Assembly: GCF_004022215.1 (NCBI RefSeq)
Contig: NZ_SAUZ01000002.1
Location: 186,001-250,000, forward strand
Direction: 5' to 3'
DNA length: 64,000 bases
Source of the DNA: Paenirhodobacter populi
Lineage (GTDB): Bacteria; Pseudomonadota; Alphaproteobacteria; Rhodobacterales; Rhodobacteraceae
The translations under genes and the position numbers were made by a program. The notes beneath the pieces were generated by a model, which was not told where the DNA came from, searched no databases, and saw only the letters and a list, made by a program, of their open reading frames with translations. This document shows positions 9,008 through 18,304 of the stretch, in pieces; within the stretch, counting starts at the first letter, position 1; the number at the start of each line of letters is the position of its first letter.

Positions 9008-9081
9008 CATCGTCACGCGGGCGCGTTCTTCCATCCCTACAGGTGAACCAGCCAGGCCCGCGCGAAGCCCCGCGAGGACCC

Positions 9082-10470
9082 ATGACCGAGCTACGCCTGC
9101 ATAATTCCAAGACCCGCCGCAAGGAGGTCTTCGCCCCGATCGATCCCGACGATGTGCGGATGTATCTGTGCGGCCCCACCGTCTATGACCGGGCGCATCT
9201 GGGCAATGCCCGGCCGGTCGTGGTCTTCGACGTGCTCTACCGCCTGTTGCGCCATGTCTATGGCGAGGACAGCGTGACCTATGTGCGCAATTTCACCGAT
9301 GTCGATGACAAGATCAACGCGACGGCGAAGGCGCGCAAGGACGCGGGGGCGGAAGGCACGCTGGAACAGCTGATCCACGAACGCACGGTGGAGACGATCG
9401 GCTGGTATCACGCCGATATGGATGCGCTCGGCGCGCTGCGCCCGGATGCGGAGCCGCGCGCGACGGCCTATATCGGCGCGATGATCGCGATGATCGAGCG
9501 TCTGATCCTGTCGGGCCATGCCTATGCCAAGGATGGCCATGTGCTGTTCCGCGTGCGGTCGTATCAGGACTATGGCGCGCTGTCGGGACGCTCGGTCGAT
9601 GACATGATTGCCGGCGCGCGGGTCGAGGTGGCGCCCTTCAAGGAGGATCCGCTGGATTTCGTCCTGTGGAAGCCTTCGGATGAAGAGTTGCCGGGCTGGA
9701 ACAGCCCCTGGGGGCGTGGGCGTCCGGGCTGGCATATCGAATGCTCGGCGATGTCATATGAGCTTCTGGGGGATACGTTCGACATCCATGGCGGCGGCAT
9801 CGACCTGCAATTCCCGCATCATGAGAACGAGATCGCGCAGAGCTGCTGCGCCCATCCCGAGGGGAGCTTTGCCCGCTACTGGTTGCACAATGAAATGCTG
9901 CAGGTCGAGGGCAAGAAGATGTCGAAGTCGCTCGGCAATTTCTTCACCGTGCGCGACCTGCTGGACCGGGGGATTCCGGGCGAGGTGATCCGGTTCGTGT
10001 TCCTGCAGACGCATTACACGAAGCCGATGGACTGGACCGCCGAGAAGGCCGCGCAGGCCGAGGCGGTGTTGCGCAAGTGGCGTGGTCTCGTCGCGGGCAT
10101 CGAGCCCGCTCCGAGCCCGGCGCCCTCGGTCATCGCCGCGCTGAGCGACGACCTCAATACAGCGGGCGCCCTTGCCGAGCTGCATGCGATGACGGGGGAT
10201 CCGGCGCTTCTGAAGACCTCGGCGCGGATGCTGGGGCTGCTTGAGGATCACATGGGCGACTGGGTGGCGCCGAAGGCGGATCTGACGGCCCATGCGGATC
10301 ATTTGGCGGCGCTGCGGGCGACGGCGATGCAGGCGAAGGATTTCGCCCCGGTGGATGCGTTCAAGGCGGCGCTTCTGGATGCCGGGGTCGAGGTGCGGAT
10401 GTCGAAAGCGGGCGTCGAACTGCTGCCCGGCGTGGGCTTCGATCCGGCGCGATTGCCGCCCCTGAACTGA
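9082..10470 (+). CDS. cysS: Cysteine--tRNA ligase
   Basis: Class I synthetase that charges tRNA-Cys. The N-terminal [18 protein letters not shown] holds the zinc-binding Cys and HIGH-like [23 protein letters not shown] and [10 protein letters not shown] (KMSKS loop) are intact. The ATG at 9082 (462 residues) has AGGACC upstream and fits family N-termini; the in-frame GTG at 9043 lies inside the leader-pairing region. cimA follows after 25 bases, so the two are probably one operon behind the leader ORF at 8963. Confidence 0.95.
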   Translation: MTELRLHNSKTRRKEVFAPIDPDDVRMYLCGPTVYDRAHLGNARPVVVFDVLYRLLRHVYGEDSVTYVRNFTDVDDKINATAKARKDAGAEGTLEQLIHERTVETIGWYHADMDALGALRPDAEPRATAYIGAMIAMIERLILSGHAYAKDGHVLFRVRSYQDYGALSGRSVDDMIAGARVEVAPFKEDPLDFVLWKPSDEELPGWNSPWGRGRPGWHIECSAMSYELLGDTFDIHGGGIDLQFPHHENEIAQSCCAHPEGSFARYWLHNEMLQVEGKKMSKSLGNFFTVRDLLDRGIPGEVIRFVFLQTHYTKPMDWTAEKAAQAEAVLRKWRGLVAGIEPAPSPAPSVIAALSDDLNTAGALAELHAMTGDPALLKTSARMLGLLEDHMGDWVAPKADLTAHADHLAALRATAMQAKDFAPVDAFKAALLDAGVEVRMSKAGVELLPGVGFDPARLPPLN

Positions 10471-10495
10471 CGGAACCGGGCTGACGGAGGAGAAG

Positions 10496-12139
10496 ATGAG
10501 CGAGCAGGATCTGCGGGAGCGGCTGTATCTTTACGATACGACGCTGCGCGACGGCCAGCAAACGGCGGGGGTGCAATTCTCGGTCGCCGAGAAGATCGCG
10601 GTGGCGCGGGCGCTGGATACGCTTGGTGTGGATTACATCGAGGGGGGATGGCCCGGGGCGAATCCGACCGACAGCGATTTCTTTGCCGAGAGGCCGCGCA
10701 CGCGGGCGACCTTCACGGCCTTCGGGATGACGAAGCGGGCCGGGCGCTCCGCCGCGAATGACGAGGTTCTGGCGGCGGTGATGAATGCCGGGACCGAGGC
10801 GGTCTGTCTGGTCGGCAAGGCGCATCCCTGGCAGGTGACGGCGGCGCTTGGCCTGTCGCTAGCGGAGAATGTGGAAAACATCCGCGCCTCGGTCGCCCAT
10901 GCGGCGGCGACGCGCGAGGCGTTGTTCGACGCGGAGCATTTCTTTGACGGTTATCGCGCCGATCCGGGCTATGCGCTGGAATGTCTGCGCGCGGCGTTTG
11001 AGGCCGGGGCGCGCTGGATCGTGCTGTGCGATACGAATGGCGGCACGCTGCCCGGCGAGATCGGCCGGATCGTGCGGGCGGTGATCGATGCGGGAATCCC
11101 GGGCGACCGGCTGGGCATCCATGCGCATGACGATACCGGAAACGCCGTCGCCTGTTCGCTGGCGGCGGTCGAGGCCGGGGTGCGGCAGGTGCAGGGCACG
11201 CTGAACGGTCTTGGCGAGCGTTGCGGCAATGCGAATCTGACGACGCTGATCCCGACGCTGGCGCTGAAGGAGCCGTTCCGGTCGCGCTTTGTGACCGGGG
11301 TGCCGGCCGAGGCCCTGCGCGGGCTGACGCGGATCTCGCGCCGGCTCGACGACATTCTCAACCGGGTGCCGCTGCGCTCGGCCCCCTACGTCGGGGCTTC
11401 GGCGTTTACGCACAAGGCGGGGCTGCATGCCTCGGCGATCCTCAAGGATCCGGCGACCTATGAACATGTCGCGCCGGAGCTGGTCGGCAACAGCCGGCTG
11501 ATCCCGATGTCCAATCAGGCGGGGCTGTCGAACCTGCGGGCGCGGCTGGCGGCGATGGGGATCGCGGTCGACCCGAAGGACCCGCGTCTGGCCGGGATTC
11601 TGGAGGAAATCAAGCTGCGCGAGGAGCATGGCTATGCCTATGACGGCGCGCAGGCGAGCTTTGAGCTGTTGGCGCGGCGCGATCTGGGCCTGATGCCGGA
11701 ATTCTTCGAGGTGGAGCGCTACCGCGTCACGGTCGAGCGCAAGCGCGATGCGCGGGGCCGGATGGGGCATCTGTCCGAGGCGCTGGTCGTTGTCCGGATC
11801 GGTGGCGAGCGGAAGATGAGCGCCTCCGAAGGGACGATCGCCGATGGCTCGGATGGCGGGCCGGTGAACGCGCTGGCGACGGCTTTGGCCAAGGATCTGG
11901 GACCCTATCAGCATTTCATCGACGACATGAAGCTTGTCGATTTCAAGGTGCGGATCACCCATGGCGGGACCGAGGCGGTGACCCGCGTCATCATCGACAG
12001 CGAGGACGGACAGGGCCGGCGCTGGTCCACCGTGGGCGTATCGGCGAATATCGTCGATGCCTCGTTCGAGGCGCTGCTGGACGCGATCAACTGGAAACTG
12101 GCGCGCGATGGGGCGGAACCTGTCGCGGCGGCGGCATGA
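10496..12139 (+). CDS. cimA: (R)-citramalate synthase
   Basis: LeuA/HMG-CoA lyase-type enzyme that condenses pyruvate and acetyl-CoA to citramalate, the threonine-independent entry to isoleucine synthesis. The N-terminal DTTLRDGQQTAGV, metal-site HAHDDTGNAVA and GTLNGLGERCGNANL are present, and the C-terminal LeuA-dimer/allosteric domain (about residues 400-540) is complete. At 547 residues it matches the long citramalate synthase type rather than 2-isopropylmalate synthase. AGGAGAAG precedes the start. Its stop overlaps the next start (ATGA). End-product control by isoleucine is typical of the family. Confidence 0.88.
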   Translation: MSEQDLRERLYLYDTTLRDGQQTAGVQFSVAEKIAVARALDTLGVDYIEGGWPGANPTDSDFFAERPRTRATFTAFGMTKRAGRSAANDEVLAAVMNAGTEAVCLVGKAHPWQVTAALGLSLAENVENIRASVAHAAATREALFDAEHFFDGYRADPGYALECLRAAFEAGARWIVLCDTNGGTLPGEIGRIVRAVIDAGIPGDRLGIHAHDDTGNAVACSLAAVEAGVRQVQGTLNGLGERCGNANLTTLIPTLALKEPFRSRFVTGVPAEALRGLTRISRRLDDILNRVPLRSAPYVGASAFTHKAGLHASAILKDPATYEHVAPELVGNSRLIPMSNQAGLSNLRARLAAMGIAVDPKDPRLAGILEEIKLREEHGYAYDGAQASFELLARRDLGLMPEFFEVERYRVTVERKRDARGRMGHLSEALVVVRIGGERKMSASEGTIADGSDGGPVNALATALAKDLGPYQHFIDDMKLVDFKVRITHGGTEAVTRVIIDSEDGQGRRWSTVGVSANIVDASFEALLDAINWKLARDGAEPVAAAA

Positions 12140-12900
12140 CCGATCTGGCCGCCAGCATGGCCGCCGCGGCCGATCTGGTCGCGGCGGGCGATCCCGACCG
12201 TTTTGCCGCGACGATGGCGACCCCGGCGGAGCTGCGGGGGCGGCTGTGGCCGCTTTATGCCGTCAATCTGGAAATCGCGCGGGCACCCTGGGCCTCGGCC
12301 GAGCCGCTGGTGGCCGAGATGCGTCTGCAATGGTGGGTGGATGCGCTGTCGGAGCTGGCGGAAGAGGGGCGCGCGCCCGACCACATCCTTGGGCCCGCGC
12401 TGGCGGCTCAACCGCCGCTGGCGGAGGCCCTGCTGACCGTTGCCGAGGCGCGGCGGCGGGATTGCTGGGCCGAGGGATTCGCGGATACGGCGGAGGTGTG
12501 GGACTATCTGGCCGCGACCTCGGGGCAGGTTTACCGGGCCGCAGCGGTGGCGCTTGGCGCGGCGCCGGCGGAGCTGGATCTGTTGTCGGAATTCGGAACG
12601 GCGGCGGGACTGGCGGCCTGGCTGACGGCCGTGCCTGAGATGGCCCGCCGCGGGCGCCCGGCACTGCACCCGGACGAAGCGACGGACCTGGCGGCGGATG
12701 GGTGGCATCGGCTTGGCCGGGCGCGGACAGGGCTGCGGCGGGCGTCGCATGCGGCGCGGCTGGCGGCCTTGCCGGGATGGCAGGCGCGGGCGATTCTGAT
12801 GCGCGCCCGAAAGACGCCGCACCGGGTTTTCGACGGCACCTTGGGCGGGTCGGAGTTTTCCCGTCGTTTCAGCCTGTTGGTGGCGGCATTCCGGCTCTGA
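12136..12900 (+). CDS. Squalene/phytoene synthase-like protein (NDUFAF6-type)
   Basis: A 254-residue all-alpha protein of the squalene/phytoene synthase superfamily. LYAVNLEIARAPWAS and EMRLQWWVDALSEL match the family. The Asp-rich DxxxD pairs that bind prenyl diphosphate in true synthases are not seen, which places it with the NDUFAF6-like group linked to complex I assembly in mitochondria. It starts within the cimA stop (ATGA), so it is translationally coupled to cimA. A role in isoprenoid synthesis is unlikely on these residues; the real role in bacteria is unclear. Confidence 0.7.
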   Translation: MTDLAASMAAAADLVAAGDPDRFAATMATPAELRGRLWPLYAVNLEIARAPWASAEPLVAEMRLQWWVDALSELAEEGRAPDHILGPALAAQPPLAEALLTVAEARRRDCWAEGFADTAEVWDYLAATSGQVYRAAAVALGAAPAELDLLSEFGTAAGLAAWLTAVPEMARRGRPALHPDEATDLAADGWHRLGRARTGLRRASHAARLAALPGWQARAILMRARKTPHRVFDGTLGGSEFSRRFSLLVAAFRL

Positions 12901-12978
12901 TCCGGCGCGGGAATTTTAAGCGAATCTTCAGGTCCCGCGGTCAACCTGTGCCGGAAGCGCGTTTCGGATGGGGCGCAA

Positions 12979-13036
12979 GGGGGCGCTGCCCCCTCGGCCT
13001 GCGGCCTCACCCCCGGGATATTTATGGAAGAATGAA
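12979..13036 (+). repeat. Structured intergenic element, copy 2
   Basis: GGGGGCGCTGCCCCC at 12979-12993, a short hairpin GGCC-tgc-GGCC, then CACCCCCGGGATATTT and GGAAGAATGAAGG. It ends about 50 bases before the chemoreceptor start, downstream of the phytoene-synthase-like gene. Confidence 0.85.
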
Positions 13037-13086
13037 GGAGCCGGTTCGGGGGCAAGGCGCGCGCGGGAATGTTGTCGGAGACAAGG

Positions 13087-16000
13087 ATGTCGATCGCGCT
13101 GAATCTGCGGCTCGGGACGAAACTGCCGCTCATGCTGGTGTCCGTGTCCTTCGTGGCGCTGGCGATCATGGGGCTGTCGTCCTACCATCTGGCCTCGACC
13201 ATGCTGATCACCCATGGCACGCAGCGGCTGGAACAGGCGCTTGGCAGCCGCCGAGAGGTGTTGCGGCACTGGTCCGAGCAGCAGCTTTCCTCGATCCGCG
13301 CGGCGGGGTTGAGCGCGGGGGCCTTGCGCGCCGCGCGGGATTTCCAGACGGCGTGGGAGCGGATCGGCCCCGACCCGGGGCCGGAACTGCGGCGGATCTT
13401 CGTCGACCATGTTGCGCCCGATGGGGGATATTCCCAGCCGGGCGTGGTGCCGCATCTGAGCGACTATACCCTGCAGCACCGCCGCTATAGCGGGACCTTT
13501 TCGGCGCTGGTCGAACAGAACGGCCTTCTGGACATCTTTCTGGTCGGGCCGGGCGGGGAAGTTTTCTATTCCCATCAGAAGGATGCGAATTTCGCGACCA
13601 ACCTGTTCGACGGAAACCGCGACGATCCCGATCTGGTCCGCGTCGTGCGCGAGGCGCTGGAGGCGCGGACGAGTTCCGGGCCATTCATCTCGCTGTTCAC
13701 CCGCGATTTCACCCATCCCAGAAGTCCGCGCGTGGTCTATCTGTCCGTGCCGCTGCGATCCGAAGGCGGCGAGGTGCTTGGCGCGCTGGTGTTCGAGGTG
13801 CCGCTGGCGCCGCTGAGCGACACGATGGGCGACCCGAACACGCTCGGCTCCACGGGACAGGGCTATCTGGTGGATGGCGGGCGGACATTGCAGACACCGC
13901 TGCGGGATATTCCGCGCCCGGTGGACGGGAAATTCGACATCCCGGAGGACGTGGTGACGCGCGCCCTGCGCGGCGAAGCCGGCCAGCAGGACGGACGCGG
14001 GATCGACGGGACCGAGGTGATTTCCGCCTATGCGCCGGTCGATCTTTTCGGTCGCAGATTCGCCGCGATCGTCGAACAGACCACGAAGGAGATCTATGCT
14101 CCGGCCCGGGCGCTGGCGCGCGAGATGGTGGTGAATGGCGGGCTGGTGCTGGCGCTGCTGGCGGCGGTGTCGGGGTTGCTGGCGCGATCCGTCTCGGGAC
14201 CGCTGACCCAGTTGACGCAGATGATCCGCAAGATCGCCGAGGGCCGATACGATACGGCGATCCGGGGAACCGAACGGGGGGATGAGGTCGGCGACATGGC
14301 CCGCGCGCTTGGAGGTCTGCGCGACGACCTTGCCCGGGCCGAGGCGGCGCAACTGGAGGCAACGATACAGGGGACGGCCTTCCGCACCTCCTCCGCCGCG
14401 ATGATGATGGTGGATTCGGATTTCGTCATCATCTACGTGAACGATGCCCTCGTCAGGCTCCTGAGGTCACGGCAGGAGGAATATCGGCTGTCGCATGCGG
14501 ATTTCCCGACCGAGGATCTGGTGGGCCGGTCGATCGGCGATTTCCATGCCATGCCCGATCACCTGCGCGAGATCCTCGGCGATCCGGCCAATCTGCCCTA
14601 TCACGTCGATATCGTCGTCGGGGACGTGCGCTTCGGGCTGGACGTGAACGAAATCTCGCTGCCCGAAAAGGGGCAGATCGGCTTCGTCATCGAATGGCGC
14701 GACGTGACGGAAATCCGCATGAACCGGGCCTTGCTTTCGGCGATCGGAAACACGCAGCTGATCATGGAGTTGTCGCCCGAGGGCCGGGTGACGCGGGTGA
14801 ACGAAAACCTGTCGACGGCGCTTGGCATCAGCGCAGAAGATCTGCAGGGCCGGTCGTATGAAACTCTGATCTGCTGCGAAACCCTAGGCTTCTGGGAACA
14901 GTTGCAGCAGCTCGAGCCGGTGGTCGGACGTTTCAGCCTGCGCGTCGCGGGCGGTCCGCTGGTCATCGCAGAAGGCAGCATGACCTCGGTCCCCGACCGG
15001 CATGGCTGCCTGCTGAAGATCGTCCTCATCGCGAATGACGTGACCGAATCGCATGTCGCGCTGAAGGCGGAACGCGAACGCGCGGATGCGATGCTGGAAG
15101 ATCAGAAACAGGTGGTGGAGGCGCTGCGGATCGGTCTCAAGGCGCTGTCCACGGGCGATCTCTCGATCAATATCAGGGATGATTTTCCTTTTGAATACGA
15201 ACAGTTGCGGCAGGATTTCAATGTGGCGGCGCAGAACCTGTCCGAAGCCATTCAGGTGGTGATCGACAATGCGGCGAGCATCGACCGCGAGGCCCGCGAC
15301 ATCAGCGATGCGGCGGAGGATCTGAGCCACCGCACAGAACGTCAGGCCTCGACGCTGGAACAGACTGCCGCGGCGCTGGATGAGCTGACGGCATCGGTCA
15401 GTTCGGCGACGGCTGGGGTGATGGATGCCAACCGGGTCGTGAAGCTGGCGCGGGAAAGCGCCGAAAGCTCCGGCCGGATCGTGCAGGAAGCCGTCGATGC
15501 GATGGGGGAGATCGAGGAATCGTCGCGCAAGATCTCGCGCATCATCGGGGTGATCGACGATATCGCGTTCCAGACGAACCTGCTGGCGCTCAATGCCGGG
15601 GTCGAGGCCGCCCGTGCCGGGGAGGCGGGCCGCGGCTTCGCGGTCGTCGCCTCCGAGGTCCGGGCACTCGCGCAACGATCCTCGGATGCGGCGCGGGAAA
15701 TCGACGGGCTGATCACGGCATCAACGAATCATGTCCGGTGCGGTGTCGATCTGGTCGGCGAAACGGGCAATGCGCTGGAAAAGATCCTGGTGTCCGTCAA
15801 CGATATCGCCTCGCGCATGGCGGAAATCGCGGCCTCGTCGCATGAACAGGCCTCGGGCCTTTCGGAAATCAATATCGCGGTCAATCAGCTCGATCAGGTG
15901 ACGCAGCACAACGCGGCGATGTTCGAGGAGACCACCGCCGCGAGCCATGCGCTGACCCGGGGGGCGCAGGCTCTGGCCGCGGCCGCCGCGCAATTCCGCA

Positions 16001-16140
16001 CGTCGAAACCGGCGCGTGTGGCGGAGATGCCGCCCGAACCCCCCGCCGCTATGGCGGCTTCCGGCCGTCCGTCGCCCGGCAATGCCATGCGCCTCGTGCA
16101 TGCGGCTCCCGAAGGCAGGGGAAATATCCACGACCGTTGA
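13087..16140 (+). CDS. Methyl-accepting chemotaxis protein with Cache-like and PAS domains
   Basis: Large transmembrane chemoreceptor (1017 residues). TM1 lies near residues 15-36, a periplasmic sensor of about 290 residues follows (Cache-like; [20 protein letters not shown]), then TM2 near 340-360, a HAMP domain, two PAS-like domains with [11 protein letters not shown] and IANDVTESH linkers, a second HAMP-like segment, and the signalling tip [20 protein letters not shown]. The in-frame ATG at 13069 is less likely because GGAG sits 6 bases before 13087. No methylation or CheW genes are adjacent, so it is an orphan receptor. PAS domains suggest redox or oxygen sensing, but the ligand is unknown. 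Confidence 0.9.
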   Translation: MSIALNLRLGTKLPLMLVSVSFVALAIMGLSSYHLASTMLITHGTQRLEQALGSRREVLRHWSEQQLSSIRAAGLSAGALRAARDFQTAWERIGPDPGPELRRIFVDHVAPDGGYSQPGVVPHLSDYTLQHRRYSGTFSALVEQNGLLDIFLVGPGGEVFYSHQKDANFATNLFDGNRDDPDLVRVVREALEARTSSGPFISLFTRDFTHPRSPRVVYLSVPLRSEGGEVLGALVFEVPLAPLSDTMGDPNTLGSTGQGYLVDGGRTLQTPLRDIPRPVDGKFDIPEDVVTRALRGEAGQQDGRGIDGTEVISAYAPVDLFGRRFAAIVEQTTKEIYAPARALAREMVVNGGLVLALLAAVSGLLARSVSGPLTQLTQMIRKIAEGRYDTAIRGTERGDEVGDMARALGGLRDDLARAEAAQLEATIQGTAFRTSSAAMMMVDSDFVIIYVNDALVRLLRSRQEEYRLSHADFPTEDLVGRSIGDFHAMPDHLREILGDPANLPYHVDIVVGDVRFGLDVNEISLPEKGQIGFVIEWRDVTEIRMNRALLSAIGNTQLIMELSPEGRVTRVNENLSTALGISAEDLQGRSYETLICCETLGFWEQLQQLEPVVGRFSLRVAGGPLVIAEGSMTSVPDRHGCLLKIVLIANDVTESHVALKAERERADAMLEDQKQVVEALRIGLKALSTGDLSINIRDDFPFEYEQLRQDFNVAAQNLSEAIQVVIDNAASIDREARDISDAAEDLSHRTERQASTLEQTAAALDELTASVSSATAGVMDANRVVKLARESAESSGRIVQEAVDAMGEIEESSRKISRIIGVIDDIAFQTNLLALNAGVEAARAGEAGRGFAVVASEVRALAQRSSDAAREIDGLITASTNHVRCGVDLVGETGNALEKILVSVNDIASRMAEIAASSHEQASGLSEINIAVNQLDQVTQHNAAMFEETTAASHALTRGAQALAAAAAQFRTSKPARVAEMPPEPPAAMAASGRPSPGNAMRLVHAAPEGRGNIHDR

Positions 16141-16154
16141 GCGTCGATGCCGGA

Positions 16155-16185
16155 GCAAAGAAAAAAGGACCGGCAAGGCCGGTCC
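16155..16185 (-). terminator. Rho-independent terminator of the hemP unit
   Basis: The stem GGACCGGC-aag-GCCGGTCC at 16167-16185 is followed on the minus strand by TTTTTTCTTT. It lies 48 bases after the hemP stop and faces the end of the chemoreceptor gene. Confidence 0.85.
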
Positions 16186-16232
16186 GAAGTCACGATGATG
16201 GTTCAACGGGTCCGTCCTGCGGTCGGGCGGAC

Positions 16233-16397
16233 TTATTTTGTCAGGATCAGCTTGCCGGCCTTGGTGATGCGCAGCGTGTAGATCTGGCCGTCGAGCGCGA
16301 TCTGCGCCAGCGACCCGCCCTCGGTCAGCGTGCGGGCATCATGGGCGGGCAGGGCGGGGGCATAGCTCTGCGTGGCGAAGTTCATCGGAGCGGTCAT
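16233..16397 (-). CDS. hemP: Hemin uptake protein HemP
   Basis: A 54-residue protein whose C-terminal half (SLAQIALDGQIYTLRITKAG, then KLILTK) matches the HemP family. HemP proteins are small and usually lie near heme receptor or transporter genes and are iron-regulated; in some proteobacteria HemP acts as an activator of heme uptake genes. Here no heme transporter lies nearby. GAGGGA precedes the start, and the start overlaps the stop of the 51-residue ORF upstream (ATGA). A terminator follows. Identification rests on the family motif. Confidence 0.85.
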   Translation of the reverse strand: MTAPMNFATQSYAPALPAHDARTLTEGGSLAQIALDGQIYTLRITKAGKLILTK

Positions 16398-16549
16398 TTG
16401 AGTCCCTCGATTCTGTCAAGCATCATTTCAATTCCCTGCGTGGAGGCGACGCCAGTGCAGATGGCCTCGACCAGATCACGCAAGCTCAATGGCGTTTCGG
16501 AACGATGGGCCCCCGGGGAAGCGGGGGCGGGATGTTGGACGTGTTGCAT
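16394..16549 (-). CDS. Small ORF (51 aa) translationally coupled to hemP
   Basis: MQHVQHPAPASPGAHRSETP, then a predicted helix LSLRDLVEAICTGVASTQGI and EMMLDRIEGLK. Its TGA overlaps the hemP ATG. AGGAAAG lies 9 bases before the start. I do not recognise a named family. A Pro/His-rich head followed by an amphipathic helix suggests a small soluble regulator or partner of HemP, but this is inference. A longer possible translation from other starts was not found. Confidence 0.6.
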   Translation of the reverse strand: MQHVQHPAPASPGAHRSETPLSLRDLVEAICTGVASTQGIEMMLDRIEGLK

Positions 16550-16697
16550 CGCCGCTTTCCTGTTCCAGTCAGTTTCGATGACAATAACCTGAGTGAAAAA
16601 CTACGCTTTGTAAAGCCGATTCTTTTAGTCGGAAATAAGGTGTCCCGGAATATCGGCAAACATCCTCCGGTCCCGCGAAGCGGTTCACGGCTCTCGT
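16550..16697 (-). promoter_or_regulatory. Upstream region of the hemP unit
   Basis: An unusually AT-rich stretch (16565-16645) within GC-rich surroundings lies before the 51-residue ORF and should hold the promoter. On the minus strand TTTACA and TATTGT are visible, but 22 bases apart, so I cannot assign a promoter with confidence. An iron-dependent operator (Irr, RirA or Fur type) is expected from hemP biology; I see no exact consensus. No other gene is evident up to 17003. Confidence 0.35.
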
Positions 16698-16795
16698 CTT
16701 TCCCTGAATATTCCGGGGGATGAGGCGGATCAGAGAACTTTCGGGTGCAGGGACATCCCGTCGAATGCCGGAACGGCTGAGCTGGCAGGGCCCCC
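16698..16795 (-). repeat. Variant of the structured element with inserted hairpin region
   Basis: Reading plus: CCCTGAATATTCCGGGGG (inverted conserved box), then ATGAGGCGGATCAGA, a decayed insert, CCCGTCGAATGCCG, a hairpin GCCG-gaa-CGGC (16767-16777) and a degenerate GGCAGGGCCCCC. The same order, with the same GATGAGGCGGATCAGA and CGAATGCC blocks, is seen at 32741-32840. Confidence 0.65.
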
Positions 16796-16917
16796 GTTGC
16801 GCCGCCCTTTGGGCATGCGCTCACTCCGGAAAGCGGAAATCATGCGCGATGCCGGAGCCTGCTGTTCATCCCGGAGGTCCGACGGGTCGTCGAAATCGCG
16901 TCGCGGCCACGGCCCGG

Positions 16918-16949
16918 AAAAAACCATTGGCCGCCAAGGCGGCCAATGG
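16918..16949 (-). terminator. Rho-independent terminator of cydABX
   Basis: A perfect inverted repeat CCATTGGCCGCC / GGCGGCCAATGG is followed on the minus strand by TTTTTT. A second hairpin CCGGATGCGGG / CCCCGCATCCGG (16967-16993) lies between it and the cydX stop, so the operon ends in tandem hairpins. Confidence 0.88.
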
Positions 16950-17003
16950 TGGTGTTGCATGCGCCGCCGGATGCGGGCCATCCCCGCATCCGGTCGGGGA
17001 CGT

Positions 17004-17123
17004 TCAGCGAAGCGGCTTGCGCTCCGTGGCCTTGCGATCTTCCTGTATCTCGAGCCACATCGCGTTCACCACCGCGACCAGCGCGGCGAGCGGCAGCCCG
17101 AGGATCCATGCGAAATACCACAT
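17004..17123 (-). CDS. cydX: Cytochrome bd oxidase small subunit CydX
   Basis: A 39-residue single-helix membrane protein: MWYFAWILGLPLAALVAVVN, then AMWLE and a charged tail. The WYFxWxLG and NAMWLE motifs are diagnostic for CydX, which stabilises the bd oxidase heme site. It starts 14 bases after the cydB stop and has GAAGGGATC as ribosome-binding site, so it belongs to the cydABX operon. Confidence 0.93.
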   Translation of the reverse strand: MWYFAWILGLPLAALVAVVNAMWLEIQEDRKATERKPLR

Positions 17124-17137
17124 TCCGTGATCCCTTC

Positions 17138-18298
17138 TCAGTAATAGTGGTGTTTTTCAGTGACTTCCGCCACGGTGACCTTGCCCCACAGCACCTTGTA
17201 GACCCAGGCCGTGTAGGCGAGGATGATCGGCACGAAGATGAGCGCGCAGACCAGCATCACGAACAGCGTGAGCTGCGAGGACGAGGCCCCCCAGACCGTC
17301 AGCGAGGCATTCGGCTGGATCGAGGACGGCAGGATGAACGGGAACATCGGCAGGCCGACCGAGGAGATCACCCCGAAAATCCCGAGCTGCGCGAAGATCA
17401 TCGTCGAGCCTTCGCGTCCCGCCCGCAGGCCCAGCACGGCGAGCCCCAGCCCCACGATGCCCAGGATCGGCGCGATCCAGATCCACGGACGGGCGGCATA
17501 GCTGTCCATCCATGAACCGCCGCGCACCACCTCGGTCATCAGCGGGTTCGAGGGGCCGTTCGCCGGCACCACGGAAACGATCTGATAGGCTTCGATCCCG
17601 TAGGCCATCCACACGCCGGCGAGGATATAGGCGACGATCGTGACGATGCCCGACACGGTGCCCACGGCCTGCGCGCGCTTTTGCACCTCACCCTCGGTCT
17701 TGAGCGAGATCCACGCCGCGCCGAGCGTGATCAGCATGGCCAGCGACACCACCCCGCCCATGATCCCGAACGGGTTCAGCAGCGCGAGGAACTTCCACCA
17801 GAACGGGCCGGGATACATCGGCATCAGCATGTCGTTGAGCTGGAACGGCACGCCTTGCAGCACGTTGCCGCAGGCCACGCCGAAGATCAGCGCCGGGACC
17901 GCGCCGCCGATGAACAGCGCCCAGTCCCAGTTGCGGCGCCAGCGCACGCTTTCGCGCTTCGACCGATACTTGAAGCCGACGGGGCGCAGGATCAGCGCCG
18001 CGAGGATGGCGAAGATCGCCAGATAGAATCCCGAGAAGCTGACCGCGTAAAGCGGCGGCCACGCGGCGAAGATCGCGCCGCCGCCGAGGATCAGCCAGAC
18101 CTGATTGCCTTCCCAGACCGGGCCGACGGTGTTGATCACGACGCGGCGTTCCGCGTCGGTCTTGGCGACGAAGGGCAGCAGCGTCGCCGCGCCCAGATCG
18201 AAGCCGTCCATCACCGCGAAGCCGATCAGCAGGACGCCCAGAAGCACCCACCAGATCACCCGCAGCACATCAAGGCTGATAAGATCATGCAAAATCAT
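17138..18298 (-). CDS. cydB: Cytochrome bd ubiquinol oxidase subunit II
   Basis: Integral membrane subunit of the bd quinol oxidase. The N-terminal LRVIWWVLLGVLLIGFAVMD and DGFDLGAATLLPFVAKTDAE, WEGNQVWLILGGGAIFAAWP and a series of hydrophobic helices are typical; 386 residues is normal. It begins 6 bases after cydA and is followed by cydX. High-affinity oxygen reduction without proton pumping is the established role. Confidence 0.96.
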   Translation of the reverse strand: MILHDLISLDVLRVIWWVLLGVLLIGFAVMDGFDLGAATLLPFVAKTDAERRVVINTVGPVWEGNQVWLILGGGAIFAAWPPLYAVSFSGFYLAIFAILAALILRPVGFKYRSKRESVRWRRNWDWALFIGGAVPALIFGVACGNVLQGVPFQLNDMLMPMYPGPFWWKFLALLNPFGIMGGVVSLAMLITLGAAWISLKTEGEVQKRAQAVGTVSGIVTIVAYILAGVWMAYGIEAYQIVSVVPANGPSNPLMTEVVRGGSWMDSYAARPWIWIAPILGIVGLGLAVLGLRAGREGSTMIFAQLGIFGVISSVGLPMFPFILPSSIQPNASLTVWGASSSQLTLFVMLVCALIFVPIILAYTAWVYKVLWGKVTVAEVTEKHHYY

Positions 18299-18304
18299 GT
18301 CCGG

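Noticed and set aside
12702-13490. Plus-strand frame spanning the repeat and the 5' part of the chemoreceptor gene
   Set aside because: It overlaps two conserved genes in another frame and has no ribosome-binding site or family match.
16967-16993. Second hairpin after cydX as an independent terminator
   Set aside because: The stem is strong, but no T-run follows on either strand, so I treat it as part of the 3' structure and the next hairpin as the terminator.
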